Source of the DNA: an uncultured Lachnospiraceae bacterium
GTDB lineage: Bacteria > Bacillota > Clostridia > Lachnospirales > Lachnospiraceae
DNA length: 64,000 nt
NCBI GenBank assembly: GCA_910578115.1
Contig: CAJTPO010000022.1
Location: forward strand, 7,036-71,035
Direction: 5' to 3'
A model generated the notes under the pieces. It was not told the origin of the DNA. It did not search any database and worked only from the letters and a program-made list of their open reading frames with translations. Of this stretch, positions 25,960 through 34,267 are shown piece after piece; position 1 is the stretch's first letter; every line of letters begins with the position of its first letter. The translations under genes were made by a program, and so were the position numbers.

Positions 25960-27772
25960 CAGAGAGATTTTCAAAAAGACGTTCCATAGTTTCCATGAGG
26001 TTTCCCCGTGGCTGTTTCCGGCGCTGGCGGCGGAGAATTTCCTGCTGGCGGTGCGGCCTTTCGTGGTGCTGCATTTCTCGGCGGCCGTGGTGGACGGACT
26101 GTACCGGGGCGAGGGGGAAGCCCGGGTTTTGCTGCAGGCACTGTGGCTGTCCTGCGGGGTTCTGGCGGTGGAGGCGGCCGGCCATGTCCTTGGCTGTTAT
26201 GTGGAGAAAACGAAGCAGCGGCTTTTGACGGAGCAGACACGTAAGCAGCTGGAAAAGGCAGTCAGGATGGACTATCAGCTTCTGGAGAGCGGGAAGGGCC
26301 AGGAGCTGCTTGCCAATATGAAACGGGGCAGGTTTCAGCACGGAGACCCGTTTGAGAAACTGATCCAGCATACGGGGGATATGCTTTCCGGGTTGTTTGG
26401 CGTGGCGGCGGCTCTTGTGTATATCGGGCAGTTTGCGGCGGAGAAGCTGGCCGCGGGAAGCGGCGCAGCGGGGACACTCCTTATGTTTGGCGGCTTTCTG
26501 GTATTGGCGGCCGGAGGGGTGCTGCTTACGGTCAAAAATGGGGAACGGCACAACCGGAAGCGTTTTGCCCGGTTCGGAAAGCTGACGGCCCAGAACCGCC
26601 TTTACGGATTTTACAGACAGAATGTCTTTCAGAATGATAAGTACGGGAAGGAAGTGCGGATCTTCGACGAACGTGAGCTGATCGAGGAGGAATTCGGGAA
26701 GATACAGAAGGATAACCGGGATTTTATAAAGGGTATCGGGAAAGACGAGGGCAGCTTTAAGGCGGCAAACTCCGTGGTCAATACATTCCTGAGCGGGATC
26801 GCCTGCCTGTATACAGGTGTGAACGCCTACCGCGAACTGATCAGTGTGGGTAATGTGGTGAAATATTCCGGCGCGGTGGCGCAGTTTTTTACAGGGCTTA
26901 CCCGGGTGGCGGCAGGGATGGCGGATCTGCGGGGGAATGCGCCGTTTCTGCGGCAGCATTACGAATTTCTGGAGCTGGAGGAACCTGAGAGCGGCAAAGA
27001 GGCGCTGCCTGCGTCAGATGTGGTGGAAATTTCCTTCGAGCATGTGTATTTCCGGTATCCGGGGACGGAGGCGTGGACACTTAAGGATGTGAGCTTTCGG
27101 ATCGCGCAGGGCGACCATATCGCCATGGTGGGAAAAAACGGTTCCGGCAAGACCACCTGTATCCGGCTTCTGCTGCGGCTGCACCGGCCGGAGAAAGGTG
27201 TGATCCGGTTAAACGGGGTCGATATTCAGGCGTATGACATAGAGGAATACTGGCGGCTGCTGTCCGTGGTCTTTCAAGATTTCAAGCTGTTTTCCTTCCG
27301 GCTCTGGCAGAACATCGCAGGCAGCGGCGCTAAGAGGGAAGAGGCGCTTTGGAAAGCGCTGGCGGACATGGGGATGGAGCAGCGGGTCCGGGAAATGTAC
27401 GCCGGTACGGATTCCTGTCTGTACAGGGAGTATGACGAGCAGGGGATTCTGATCTCCGGCGGCGAGGCCCAGAAGCTGGCGATCGCGAAGGCCCTGTATA
27501 AGGATGCACCCGTCTTTATTATGGATGAGCCTTCGGCAGCCCTGGACCCGGTATCGGAAGCACAGCTGTACGAGAAGACGAATACGCTTCTGGGGGAAAA
27601 GACGCTGATCTTTATCTCCCACAGGCTGTCAAGCTGCTGCTTCTGCGACCGGATTCTGGTTCTCGGGGACGGTGTACTGCTGGAGGAGGGCAGCCACGAG
27701 CAACTGCTTAAGCTGGGCGGCGAGTACCGGAAGCTGTGGGAGGCCCAGGCGGGGTATTATCAGGCGGTATAA
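25949..27772 (+). CDS. ABC exporter half-transporter 6 (TMD-NBD)
   Basis: 607 residues; ATG 25949 with GGAGGG upstream. Longer in-frame starts lie deep in gene 5. Membrane half, then Walker A GKNGSGKTT, Q-loop VVFQDFKLFS, signature ISGGEAQK, Walker B VFIMDEPSAALDP and FISHRLSS. The tail GEYRKLWEAQAGYY matches the array motif. High GC, like gene 5, with which it likely forms a heterodimer. Last gene of the array; no terminator is seen, and the AbiE promoter starts about 75 bases downstream. Confidence 0.9.
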   Translation: MTFDREIFKKTFHSFHEVSPWLFPALAAENFLLAVRPFVVLHFSAAVVDGLYRGEGEARVLLQALWLSCGVLAVEAAGHVLGCYVEKTKQRLLTEQTRKQLEKAVRMDYQLLESGKGQELLANMKRGRFQHGDPFEKLIQHTGDMLSGLFGVAAALVYIGQFAAEKLAAGSGAAGTLLMFGGFLVLAAGGVLLTVKNGERHNRKRFARFGKLTAQNRLYGFYRQNVFQNDKYGKEVRIFDERELIEEEFGKIQKDNRDFIKGIGKDEGSFKAANSVVNTFLSGIACLYTGVNAYRELISVGNVVKYSGAVAQFFTGLTRVAAGMADLRGNAPFLRQHYEFLELEEPESGKEALPASDVVEISFEHVYFRYPGTEAWTLKDVSFRIAQGDHIAMVGKNGSGKTTCIRLLLRLHRPEKGVIRLNGVDIQAYDIEEYWRLLSVVFQDFKLFSFRLWQNIAGSGAKREEALWKALADMGMEQRVREMYAGTDSCLYREYDEQGILISGGEAQKLAIAKALYKDAPVFIMDEPSAALDPVSEAQLYEKTNTLLGEKTLIFISHRLSSCCFCDRILVLGDGVLLEEGSHEQLLKLGGEYRKLWEAQAGYYQAV

Positions 27773-27846
27773 TTACTTTTACTGCAGGCTGAATAAAGTT
27801 TCACAGGCAGAGCGGAGGTGCGCAGCAGTTTGGTATCAGGTTTTGA

Positions 27847-27875
27847 TTGACGTCTTTTTCATTATGGCATATAAT
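27847..27875 (+). promoter_or_regulatory. Promoter of the AbiE operon
   Basis: TTGACG and TATAAT with a 17-base spacer. Predicted start near 27882 falls at the left edge of the palindrome at 27885-27909, as expected for autoregulation. Confidence 0.7.
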
Positions 27876-27884
27876 TGATTTAAA

Positions 27885-27909
27885 TTCGGCAAAATATAAA
27901 AATGCCGAA
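27885..27909. promoter_or_regulatory. Candidate AbiEi operator palindrome
   Basis: TTCGGCA at 27885-27891 and TGCCGAA at 27903-27909 form a perfect inverted repeat with an 11-base spacer just downstream of the -10. AbiEi antitoxins are known to bind inverted repeats in their own promoter, so this is the natural candidate site. Confidence 0.6.
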
Positions 27910-27935
27910 AATAAATAAAATAGATAAGAGAGACG

Positions 27936-28523
27936 ATGGAGCATATAAATGTACTTTCGGAGGACCAGAAGTTTTTTTCCACAAAGGAACTGAGAGAACG
28001 GGGGTTTTCGCAGTATAAGATCAGTAAGATGGTTGAGGAAGGAAAACTTACAAAACTCAATAGAAGTTACTATGAGAATAACGGATATCGTGGCGAGGAA
28101 TCAGATTTCTATTATGCGACAGCCTATGCGCCGCAAGGCGTGATCTGTCTGCACAGCGCTGCAGTCTATTATAATCTGACGACATATATCCCGGATGCTG
28201 TAGATGTAGCTATACCACGTAAGGCGAAGATATCGACGCTGCCGGATTGGCCGCAGATGAATGTTCACTATTATACGGATGACAGGTATGATCTGGGAAT
28301 CTGCAAGGTGGAAGAAGGAAAGAATGGATTTCGAATCTATAATATCGAAAAAACGGTTGTTGACATTGTTTTTTATCGGGAAAAGGTCGGGATTGAAGAA
28401 ACAAAGGAGATTCTCACTACGTATCTTAAACAAAAAGACAGAAATTTGAGTCGGCTTCTGAAATATGCAGAACTGATGAAATGTGATAAGGTAATGAGAC
28501 GGTATCTGGAGGTACTCGTATGA
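27936..28523 (+). CDS. abiEi: AbiEi-family antitoxin
   Basis: 195 residues. The N-terminal 50 residues (FFSTKELRERGFSQYKISKMVEEGKLTKLNRSYY) are the winged-helix domain typical of AbiEi antitoxins; the rest matches the AbiEi C-terminal domain with ICLHSAAVYYNLTTYIPD and the late segment NIEKTVVDIVFYR. Known members repress their own promoter and neutralise the AbiEii nucleotidyltransferase without binding it (type IV system). The stop overlaps the toxin start by four bases. A promoter and a palindrome lie directly upstream. Composition is AT-richer than neighbours, consistent with a mobile defence cassette. Confidence 0.85.
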   Translation: MEHINVLSEDQKFFSTKELRERGFSQYKISKMVEEGKLTKLNRSYYENNGYRGEESDFYYATAYAPQGVICLHSAAVYYNLTTYIPDAVDVAIPRKAKISTLPDWPQMNVHYYTDDRYDLGICKVEEGKNGFRIYNIEKTVVDIVFYREKVGIEETKEILTTYLKQKDRNLSRLLKYAELMKCDKVMRRYLEVLV

Positions 28524-29422
28524 CCAGTGCAATATCGGTAAAGGACAGATTAAAGAATCAGGCAATAGCAAACGGCAAGACGATGCAGGAAAACCTGACG
28601 GCGTACGGCTTGGAGAGAACGGTGTATCGGCTTTCAATTTCCGAGTATGCCGGGCGATTTACATTAAAGGGCGGCATTTTCCTCTATGCTCTTTTCGGTG
28701 GAGAATTTACAAGAGCAACCAGAGATATAGATTTACTTGCGGGAAATATAGCGAATGACAGAGAAACGATGAAGCGCATCTTTCAAAAGATATTTTCAAT
28801 CGAAAGTGATGATGCGCTGGTGTATGATCTGGCCAGCCTGGAAGTTATAGATATTACCGAGTTTAAGGAATATCACGGCGTGAATGTCACGATTATGGCG
28901 TTTCTGGACAGAACAAGAATACCGCTGTCCATAGATATTGGATTTGGCGATGTGGTATATCCAGACAGAGTAAAGATGCAGTTTCCGGTATTGCTGGACA
29001 TGGAGATTCCGGAAATTTATGCGTATTCTATCTATTCTGTGATTTCGGAAAAGTTTGAGGCGATCGTATCACTGGGCGATGCCAACAGCAGGTATAAAGA
29101 CTTTTATGATATATATGTTCTGGCGACAAGGCATTGGCTGGATGGCGGAGAACTGAGAGAAGCAATTAGAGAAACGTTTGATCATCGTGGAACAGGATTT
29201 GATGATATAGTGATTTTTACGCATGGATTTGCTGAAAAAGAACTTCATCAAAACAGATGGCGGAGTTTTTTGAAAAAGAAGAGAGCGATGATAAATGTCG
29301 GATTTGCGGAGGCTATCGAGCTTTTGCGAATACTACTGGATCCGATTGTGCAGAGTATCAAAGACGGAAGTGAATGGAGAGAAAGCTGGAGCTTTGAAGA
29401 TTCATGCTGGAAAAATAGCTAA
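28520..29422 (+). CDS. abiEii: AbiEii-family nucleotidyltransferase toxin
   Basis: 300 residues, ATG overlapping the AbiEi stop. The nucleotidyltransferase core is visible: FTLKGGIFLYALF (GG motif), RATRDIDLL (metal-binding D-x-D), IPLSIDIGFGD (third acidic residue), and the downstream KDFYDIYVLA motif characteristic of the AbiEii / DUF1814 family. Members transfer nucleotides to target RNAs and arrest growth, giving phage abortive infection. All motifs look intact, so the toxin may be active. The length fits the family. Confidence 0.87.
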   Translation: MTSAISVKDRLKNQAIANGKTMQENLTAYGLERTVYRLSISEYAGRFTLKGGIFLYALFGGEFTRATRDIDLLAGNIANDRETMKRIFQKIFSIESDDALVYDLASLEVIDITEFKEYHGVNVTIMAFLDRTRIPLSIDIGFGDVVYPDRVKMQFPVLLDMEIPEIYAYSIYSVISEKFEAIVSLGDANSRYKDFYDIYVLATRHWLDGGELREAIRETFDHRGTGFDDIVIFTHGFAEKELHQNRWRSFLKKKRAMINVGFAEAIELLRILLDPIVQSIKDGSEWRESWSFEDSCWKNS

Positions 29423-29532
29423 AACATTGACCTTATGCCGGATAATCTCCAGGGAAAGAATTGATTCTTCGGAAAACGTTAGTTGTTAGGTTGAATAAAT
29501 TCTCTGATGAGCAATTTAGTTCAACATCAACA

Positions 29533-29550
29533 AACTGAACAAATTCAGTT
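29533..29550. promoter_or_regulatory. Small palindrome upstream of the XRE regulator
   Basis: AACTGAA and TTCAGTT with a 4-base spacer (CAAA), about 65 bases before the regulator start. A possible operator for the XRE protein; no clear promoter was identified beside it. Confidence 0.3.
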
Positions 29551-29615
29551 GGACTTGTGCCGAGGCGTTACAAATTTTATTGATCGTGGAGCAGAATTTG
29601 AAAGGAAAGCATATC

Positions 29616-30527
29616 ATGCAGAATAACTCATTAGGAGACATTATCCGTTCTCTCAGGAAAAAGGCGCATCTGTCTCAGGAGCAGCTGGCTGACGGCATTT
29701 GTTCACCGGTTTCGATCTCCCGTATAGAAAACGGGATGCAGATGCCTTCGGGTACGGTGCTGGAGGCGCTTTTGTCGAGACTTGGCACAAGTACATATCA
29801 GCTCTGCGATATTTATTACAGGAGTGAGAAACAGCTGGCCTTTGAACAGGAGGCGGAGGGGGTACGCAGCGCCGTCGCAGAAGGAAATCTGGCGGAAGCC
29901 AAAAAGCGTCTGGCATGTCTTGCGAAAGCGGCAGAGAAGGACAATCTGAATATGCAGTGCTTTCTCATGCTGGATGCTTCTGTGAAACTGGCGGATGGCG
30001 GGGAGCCGGAAGCGGTTTTGCGTATACTGGATGAGGCGCTTGCACAGACAAAGCCGGCGTTTGACTATGAAGATTTCCGCAGCGTTTTGCTGTCTGTCCG
30101 GGAAGCGAACATTCTGAGTATCAGGGCAGCCGCTCTTTCACGTTTCGGGAATCTGCCGGGGGCGATCCGTCTGGGAGAGGAACTGATGACCTGTCTGAAA
30201 AAGCACAAGAGCAGCCTGAAAGAATATCAGATCATCAGGATCAATCTTGCATTTAATCTCGCCCAGTGTCTGGAAAAGGAACGCCGCTGCAGCGAAGCGC
30301 TTGTCTATATCCAAATGGCTGAGGAGTTAAGTTTAAACAGCTTTGAGCAGGCGCTTTTGCCGGAGATAGAATTTGGCAGGGCGAAGATCTGTCATCTGTT
30401 GGGAAATGATAAGGAATGTACAGCGATCTTGAAGGCCATTGTGCCCTATATGAAGCTGGTCCATAAGACTGAATTTGCCGAAATTGTGTGTGACTATGCG
30501 GAAAAGGAGCTGGGGCTCATTATTTGA
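29616..30527 (+). CDS. XRE-family regulator with TPR-like C-terminal domain
   Basis: 303 residues from ATG 29616, with AAAGGAAAG upstream; a longer frame adds 12 codons without support. Residues about 5-60 are a helix-turn-helix of the Cro/CI type (LGDIIRSLRKKAHLSQEQLA, ISRIENGMQMPS). The remaining 240 residues are pairs of helices that look like TPR repeats. This layout resembles the RNPP/Rgg-type regulators that sense small peptides, but no obvious pheromone gene was found next to it. The seventh ABC exporter starts 135 bases downstream on the same strand and may be its target. Confidence 0.8.
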   Translation: MQNNSLGDIIRSLRKKAHLSQEQLADGICSPVSISRIENGMQMPSGTVLEALLSRLGTSTYQLCDIYYRSEKQLAFEQEAEGVRSAVAEGNLAEAKKRLACLAKAAEKDNLNMQCFLMLDASVKLADGGEPEAVLRILDEALAQTKPAFDYEDFRSVLLSVREANILSIRAAALSRFGNLPGAIRLGEELMTCLKKHKSSLKEYQIIRINLAFNLAQCLEKERRCSEALVYIQMAEELSLNSFEQALLPEIEFGRAKICHLLGNDKECTAILKAIVPYMKLVHKTEFAEIVCDYAEKELGLII

Positions 30528-30662
30528 TTTTGACTGCGTTCCATATAACAAATCATGTAAGTTTTTCTTTAACGTGCGCCGTTATGTCTTTTTACGAAGA
30601 GCAGGAGTATAGTAGCCATACGGGTGGTGTAAAAAGACAGCCACCGGAAAGGCGGACATAGG

Positions 30663-32312
30663 ATGCGGGCGTATGTATTTCATCAAAATAAATGTCGATG
30701 GGGAATCTTCCTTGTGTTTCAGACGATAAGAACTGTGGGGACAGTCGGTGTGGCCGTATTGATCAATCTGTTGATCGATGCTGTTTCTGCCGCGATGGCA
30801 GCCCGGAACGTAAAGCCTCTGACAGACTGCATGTTGATTTGCGGCCTGTATGCTTTTGCTCTGGGCGGCGCTGTCTTTTTGGCGGAACATTTGAAGGCTG
30901 TCAATATAAAACATATCATGCTGCAGATACGAAGCGGCATCATGCGGGGCATCCTTGAGAAAGAGAGGATAGCAGACCAGAGAAAGAACAGTGCGGCATA
31001 TATAGCGCTTTTGGGACAAAGTCTTGACAGCTTTGAAGAAAACTATCTGAAAAATCTGATCGCTGTTTATGATTCACTGACAGGTATGATCATTGCGGCG
31101 GCCCTTTTATTCTATATCAATCCGTTTATTGCCGTAATTTCTATTGCAGCCATGGCCATTCCGGGTCTGATTCCCGGATTTTTTGGAAAAAGACTGGGTG
31201 TTTTACAGAAGATCAATCTGCAGAACACAGCCGGCTATCATGCAAAGATCAAGGATATATGCAGTGGCTTTGAAGTCATAAAAACCTGTCGGGCGGAGAA
31301 ACAAATGGAAGAACTTCATGATGCGGGTTCCGTTTTGCTGGAAGACGGCAAGGAGCGAACAGCGGATACAATGGCAGTATTGTATGGTCTGGCAAATATG
31401 GCATCTGTTGCAGTACAGTTTCTGGTCATGTCCCTGGCGGGGGTGTTTGCTGTGAATGGTCTGATCACGATCGGCAGCATCATTGCGGTGACACAGCTTA
31501 CCGGGCAGGTGATCTCTCCGGCCTTTCAGTTATCTGCCCGGATCAGTCAGCTCAAAGGGGTCAGACCGGTCTGTGAACAGATGGAAGCAAATCTGCTGCC
31601 TGCGGGTGCATGTGAGTTGAAAGCGGACCTGCCGGAAATGGAACGGACATTGACGCTTGAGGATGTTTCTTTTGCATATGATAATGCAGTGGTGATAGAT
31701 CATGTCAGCCTGCAGTTTGAACGCGGCAGGAAATATGCTGTAGTGGGCAGGAGCGGAAGCGGAAAAAGCACACTGTTAAAGCTGCTGGCCGGATATTACG
31801 ACAGTTATGCGGGCAGGATTCTTGCGGACGGAGAAAGTGACAGGAAGACAGGAGCCGCGTGGATTCATCAGGAAGTGTTTCTGTTTGATGATACGATCCG
31901 GAATAATATCACTTTATACAAACCATATGATGAGGATGAGATCAAAAGGGCCTGCCATCTGGCCGGGCTGGATGATGTGCTCGGCCGCCTGCCCGCCGGA
32001 CTGGACACAGAGGCGGCGGAAAACGGCTCTCGTTTTTCCGGCGGCGAGAGGCAGCGGATCGCGGTGGCAAGAGCCATATTACACAGAAAGAATCTGTTTT
32101 TGCTGGATGAAGCAACCTCCGCTCTGGACAGCGAGACTACGGAATTTGTAGAAGACAGCATTCTTTCTCTGGAAAATGTCACCTGCATAGCGGTCACACA
32201 CAAACTTACGCCGGAATCTTTGAGAAAGTATGATGAGATATTGGTGATGGAACATGGAAAAATCGTGGAGCAGGGCAGTTTCGACAGGCTATCCGCCCGA
32301 ATACTTCCTTGA
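30663..32312 (+). CDS. ABC exporter half-transporter 7 (TMD-NBD)
   Basis: 549 residues; ATG preceded by AAAGGCGGACATAGG. It has an exporter-type membrane half, then Walker A GRSGSGKST, Q-loop WIHQEVFLFD, signature FSGGERQR and Walker B LFLLDEATSALDS. The switch region reads AVTHKL instead of the ISHR seen in the array. It is shorter than array members 1-6, uses LDEAT rather than DEPT, and lacks their C-terminal Q-x-x-W/Y-Y motif, so it belongs to another branch. It follows the XRE-TPR regulator and likely works as a homodimer. Substrate unknown. Confidence 0.85.
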   Translation: MRAYVFHQNKCRWGIFLVFQTIRTVGTVGVAVLINLLIDAVSAAMAARNVKPLTDCMLICGLYAFALGGAVFLAEHLKAVNIKHIMLQIRSGIMRGILEKERIADQRKNSAAYIALLGQSLDSFEENYLKNLIAVYDSLTGMIIAAALLFYINPFIAVISIAAMAIPGLIPGFFGKRLGVLQKINLQNTAGYHAKIKDICSGFEVIKTCRAEKQMEELHDAGSVLLEDGKERTADTMAVLYGLANMASVAVQFLVMSLAGVFAVNGLITIGSIIAVTQLTGQVISPAFQLSARISQLKGVRPVCEQMEANLLPAGACELKADLPEMERTLTLEDVSFAYDNAVVIDHVSLQFERGRKYAVVGRSGSGKSTLLKLLAGYYDSYAGRILADGESDRKTGAAWIHQEVFLFDDTIRNNITLYKPYDEDEIKRACHLAGLDDVLGRLPAGLDTEAAENGSRFSGGERQRIAVARAILHRKNLFLLDEATSALDSETTEFVEDSILSLENVTCIAVTHKLTPESLRKYDEILVMEHGKIVEQGSFDRLSARILP

Positions 32313-32399
32313 AATCCGCCTGACCGTATGCTAGGATAAAGGAGTGGAACAGGCTGCATGAGAGTGTGAAGCGAGAGGAATGACAGGAGAAAAGCGGAA

Positions 32400-33329
32400 A
32401 TGAAATATTTAAAATATCTGGTAATCGGGGCAGGCGGCACGGGCGGCAGTATCGGCGCCTATATGACGGAGGCGGGCAAAGACGTGACCTTGATCGCACG
32501 CGGGGAGCACCTTAAACAGATGCAGGAACATGGCCTGTGCATGGAGACGACAGCCAAGGGAAACTACACGGTGCGGCCGATCAAGGCAGTGGACATGGCA
32601 CATTATGAGGAGCAGCCGGATGCCATTTTTGTCTGCGTGAAAGGATATTCACTGGAGGAAACGCTTCCGTTTATCAGACGGGTCGCGGGAGCGGATACCA
32701 TAGTCATCCCGATCCTGAATATCTATGGAACAGGCGGCCGGATGCAGGAGAAGCTGCCGGAATTGTTGGTGACGGACGGTTGTATCTATATTGCGGGAGA
32801 GATTAAAGAACCGGGGACGATTCTGCTGCGGGGGGATATCTTCCGTATTGTATACGGGGTGAGAAACCCGGAGGAACTCAGGCCGGAATTGTTTGCGGTG
32901 GCGCAGGATCTGAAGGAAAGCGGCATTGACGGTGTGCTTTCCGACAACATCAGGCGGGATGCGCTGCAGAAATTTGCCTTTGTATCTCCTATGGCGGCCT
33001 GCGGCCTGTATTATCATGTGACGGCCGGAGAAGTGCAGAAGACCGGCGATCCACGGGATACCTTTGTGAAACTGATGAAGGAGATTGACGCACTGGCGGT
33101 GGCCATGGGAGTGCCGTTCCTGGCGGATATCGTGGCGACGAACCTGCGGATTCTGGATACACTCAACCCTGAGGCGAGCACTTCCATGCAGAGGGACGTC
33201 TATGCAGGCAAACAGTCGGAGATTGACGGCCTGATCTATGAAGTGGTGCGGATGGGGCAGCAGTACGGTGTGCCGGTGCCCGCCTATGAGATGATCGCGA
33301 AGAAGGCACAGGCAGACGGACTTAGTTAG
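32400..33329 (+). CDS. Ketopantoate reductase family protein (PanE/ApbA-like)
   Basis: 309 residues. The Rossmann start YLVIGAGGTGGSIGAYM with IARGEHL binds NADPH. The catalytic lysine region is FVCVKGYSLEET. The C-terminal segment STSMQRDVYAGKQSEIDGLI is the typical substrate-side signature (S-M-x-x-D ... E-I-D). Known PanE reduces 2-dehydropantoate to pantoate for coenzyme A synthesis. The family has many paralogues acting on other 2-keto acids, and no pan genes lie nearby, so the substrate is open. Start ATG at 32400 is weakly supported by GGAGAAAAGCGG. Confidence 0.82.
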   Translation: MKYLKYLVIGAGGTGGSIGAYMTEAGKDVTLIARGEHLKQMQEHGLCMETTAKGNYTVRPIKAVDMAHYEEQPDAIFVCVKGYSLEETLPFIRRVAGADTIVIPILNIYGTGGRMQEKLPELLVTDGCIYIAGEIKEPGTILLRGDIFRIVYGVRNPEELRPELFAVAQDLKESGIDGVLSDNIRRDALQKFAFVSPMAACGLYYHVTAGEVQKTGDPRDTFVKLMKEIDALAVAMGVPFLADIVATNLRILDTLNPEASTSMQRDVYAGKQSEIDGLIYEVVRMGQQYGVPVPAYEMIAKKAQADGLS

Positions 33330-33457
33330 AATTTCAGGGGTTTTCAGTGCGGAGCACCGGTCAGGAACACCTTAGGACGGGCTATGGGCCAGAAGCGTCA
33401 ACGTGGGTGTGATAAAGCGGATGGAACAGCGGGTTTGCAGAGAGGATAATACAGCTT

Positions 33458-33661
33458 ATGGAAACGGAAAAGAAATTTAAAGAGAAGTATCTGGCGGGGG
33501 AGATTGCCTTTGAGGAGATTGACGATTACAGTCAGGAGTGGGGATTCAGTGACGAGCCGGTGACGCTTCGGGAATACCTGGGATTGAACGCCGAGGAAGA
33601 AGATGCGTGGGTGAGCATTGGGGATGAGGCACTTCGGGAGCTGCTGGACCGGCAGAAATAA
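33458..33661 (+). CDS. Small acidic protein of unknown function
   Basis: 67 residues, strongly acidic, mostly helical (EEIDDYSQEWGFSDEP, LGLNAEEEDAWVSIGDEAL). Ribosome-site match GAGAGG is rather far from the ATG. No family recognised. It lies 128 bases after the reductase and 56 bases before another small gene. Confidence 0.5.
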   Translation: METEKKFKEKYLAGEIAFEEIDDYSQEWGFSDEPVTLREYLGLNAEEEDAWVSIGDEALRELLDRQK

Positions 33662-33717
33662 AGGCTAGAAGGTTGTGGATCTTTTCAAGGTAAGGTGGAA
33701 GGCAAGGTGAGGAAAAT

Positions 33718-33981
33718 TTGAGATTGTTTCAGCGGGAAAAAGTGATCACGGTCAGCGACAGCAGACATAAAGAGAAGATTCAGGAAGCATTTGTGCAGCA
33801 CAAGATTGAATACAAGATCAAAATAAAAGAAATCATGCAGAAGAATGCCATTGACACAGCCAGATTAGGGAGTTTTGGGAACAATAAAGTGAAGTTCCGG
33901 TATTCTTTCTATGTAGACAAAGAAGACCGGCAGCTGGCGGACGATATTGTTAAATCTATAAGCTCCGGTTTATCATCATGA
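33718..33981 (+). CDS. Small protein of unknown function (TTG start)
   Basis: 87 residues starting at TTG with GAGG five bases upstream. The pattern is alpha-beta: two short strands around VITVSD and KVKFRYSFYVDKEDRQLADDIVKSI, with a basic middle (KIEYKIKIKEIMQKN). The look is that of a small ferredoxin-like fold, but no family is recognised. It is the last gene before the mobile-element scar. Confidence 0.5.
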   Translation: MRLFQREKVITVSDSRHKEKIQEAFVQHKIEYKIKIKEIMQKNAIDTARLGSFGNNKVKFRYSFYVDKEDRQLADDIVKSISSGLSS

Positions 33982-34008
33982 ACCATTCTCCGCATATTGT
34001 GAATTCTG

Positions 34009-34085
34009 TTTCCAATGCAAAGGTGTCCGATTTAGAGAGAGGTATTGCATTGTATTAAGTTTAAATTGATGCAGTGCATTGGAAA
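34009..34085. repeat. 11-bp perfect inverted repeat pair
   Basis: TTTCCAATGCA at 34009-34019 and TGCATTGGAAA at 34075-34085, 55 bases apart, in the non-coding space between the 87-residue gene and the CPBP protease. It may be a structure or the end of an old insertion. Confidence 0.4.
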
Positions 34086-34208
34086 GCGGATATAATAGGT
34101 TTTGAGCGGGTAGAAACGCCGAAAATTCCGGTAGAAGCCGTTTTCGTGGGGAGGCGGTATAAAACCCTGCCCTATGTGTTTTCTTGTCTGCAACGCCTTA
34201 AAAATCAA

Positions 34209-34221
34209 GCTGTGCTATAAT
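34209..34221 (+). promoter_or_regulatory. Extended -10 promoter element of the CPBP gene
   Basis: A TGC-TATAAT extended -10 (TATAAT at 34216-34221) lies 47 bases before the ATG; no good -35 was found. Confidence 0.35.
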
Positions 34222-34267
34222 TTGAACCGATAATCTAACCGATAAATCGGGATTTGGAGGTAGCATT

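Noticed and set aside
24400..25974. 524-codon open frame antisense to exporter 5
   Set aside because: Arg, Gln and His-rich shadow frame caused by high GC3 of the real gene; the sense frame has all ABC motifs.
30584..30661. 25-codon frame between the XRE regulator and exporter 7, considered as a pheromone gene
   Set aside because: No ribosome site, no hydrophobic leader, charged sequence unlike known RNPP pheromones.
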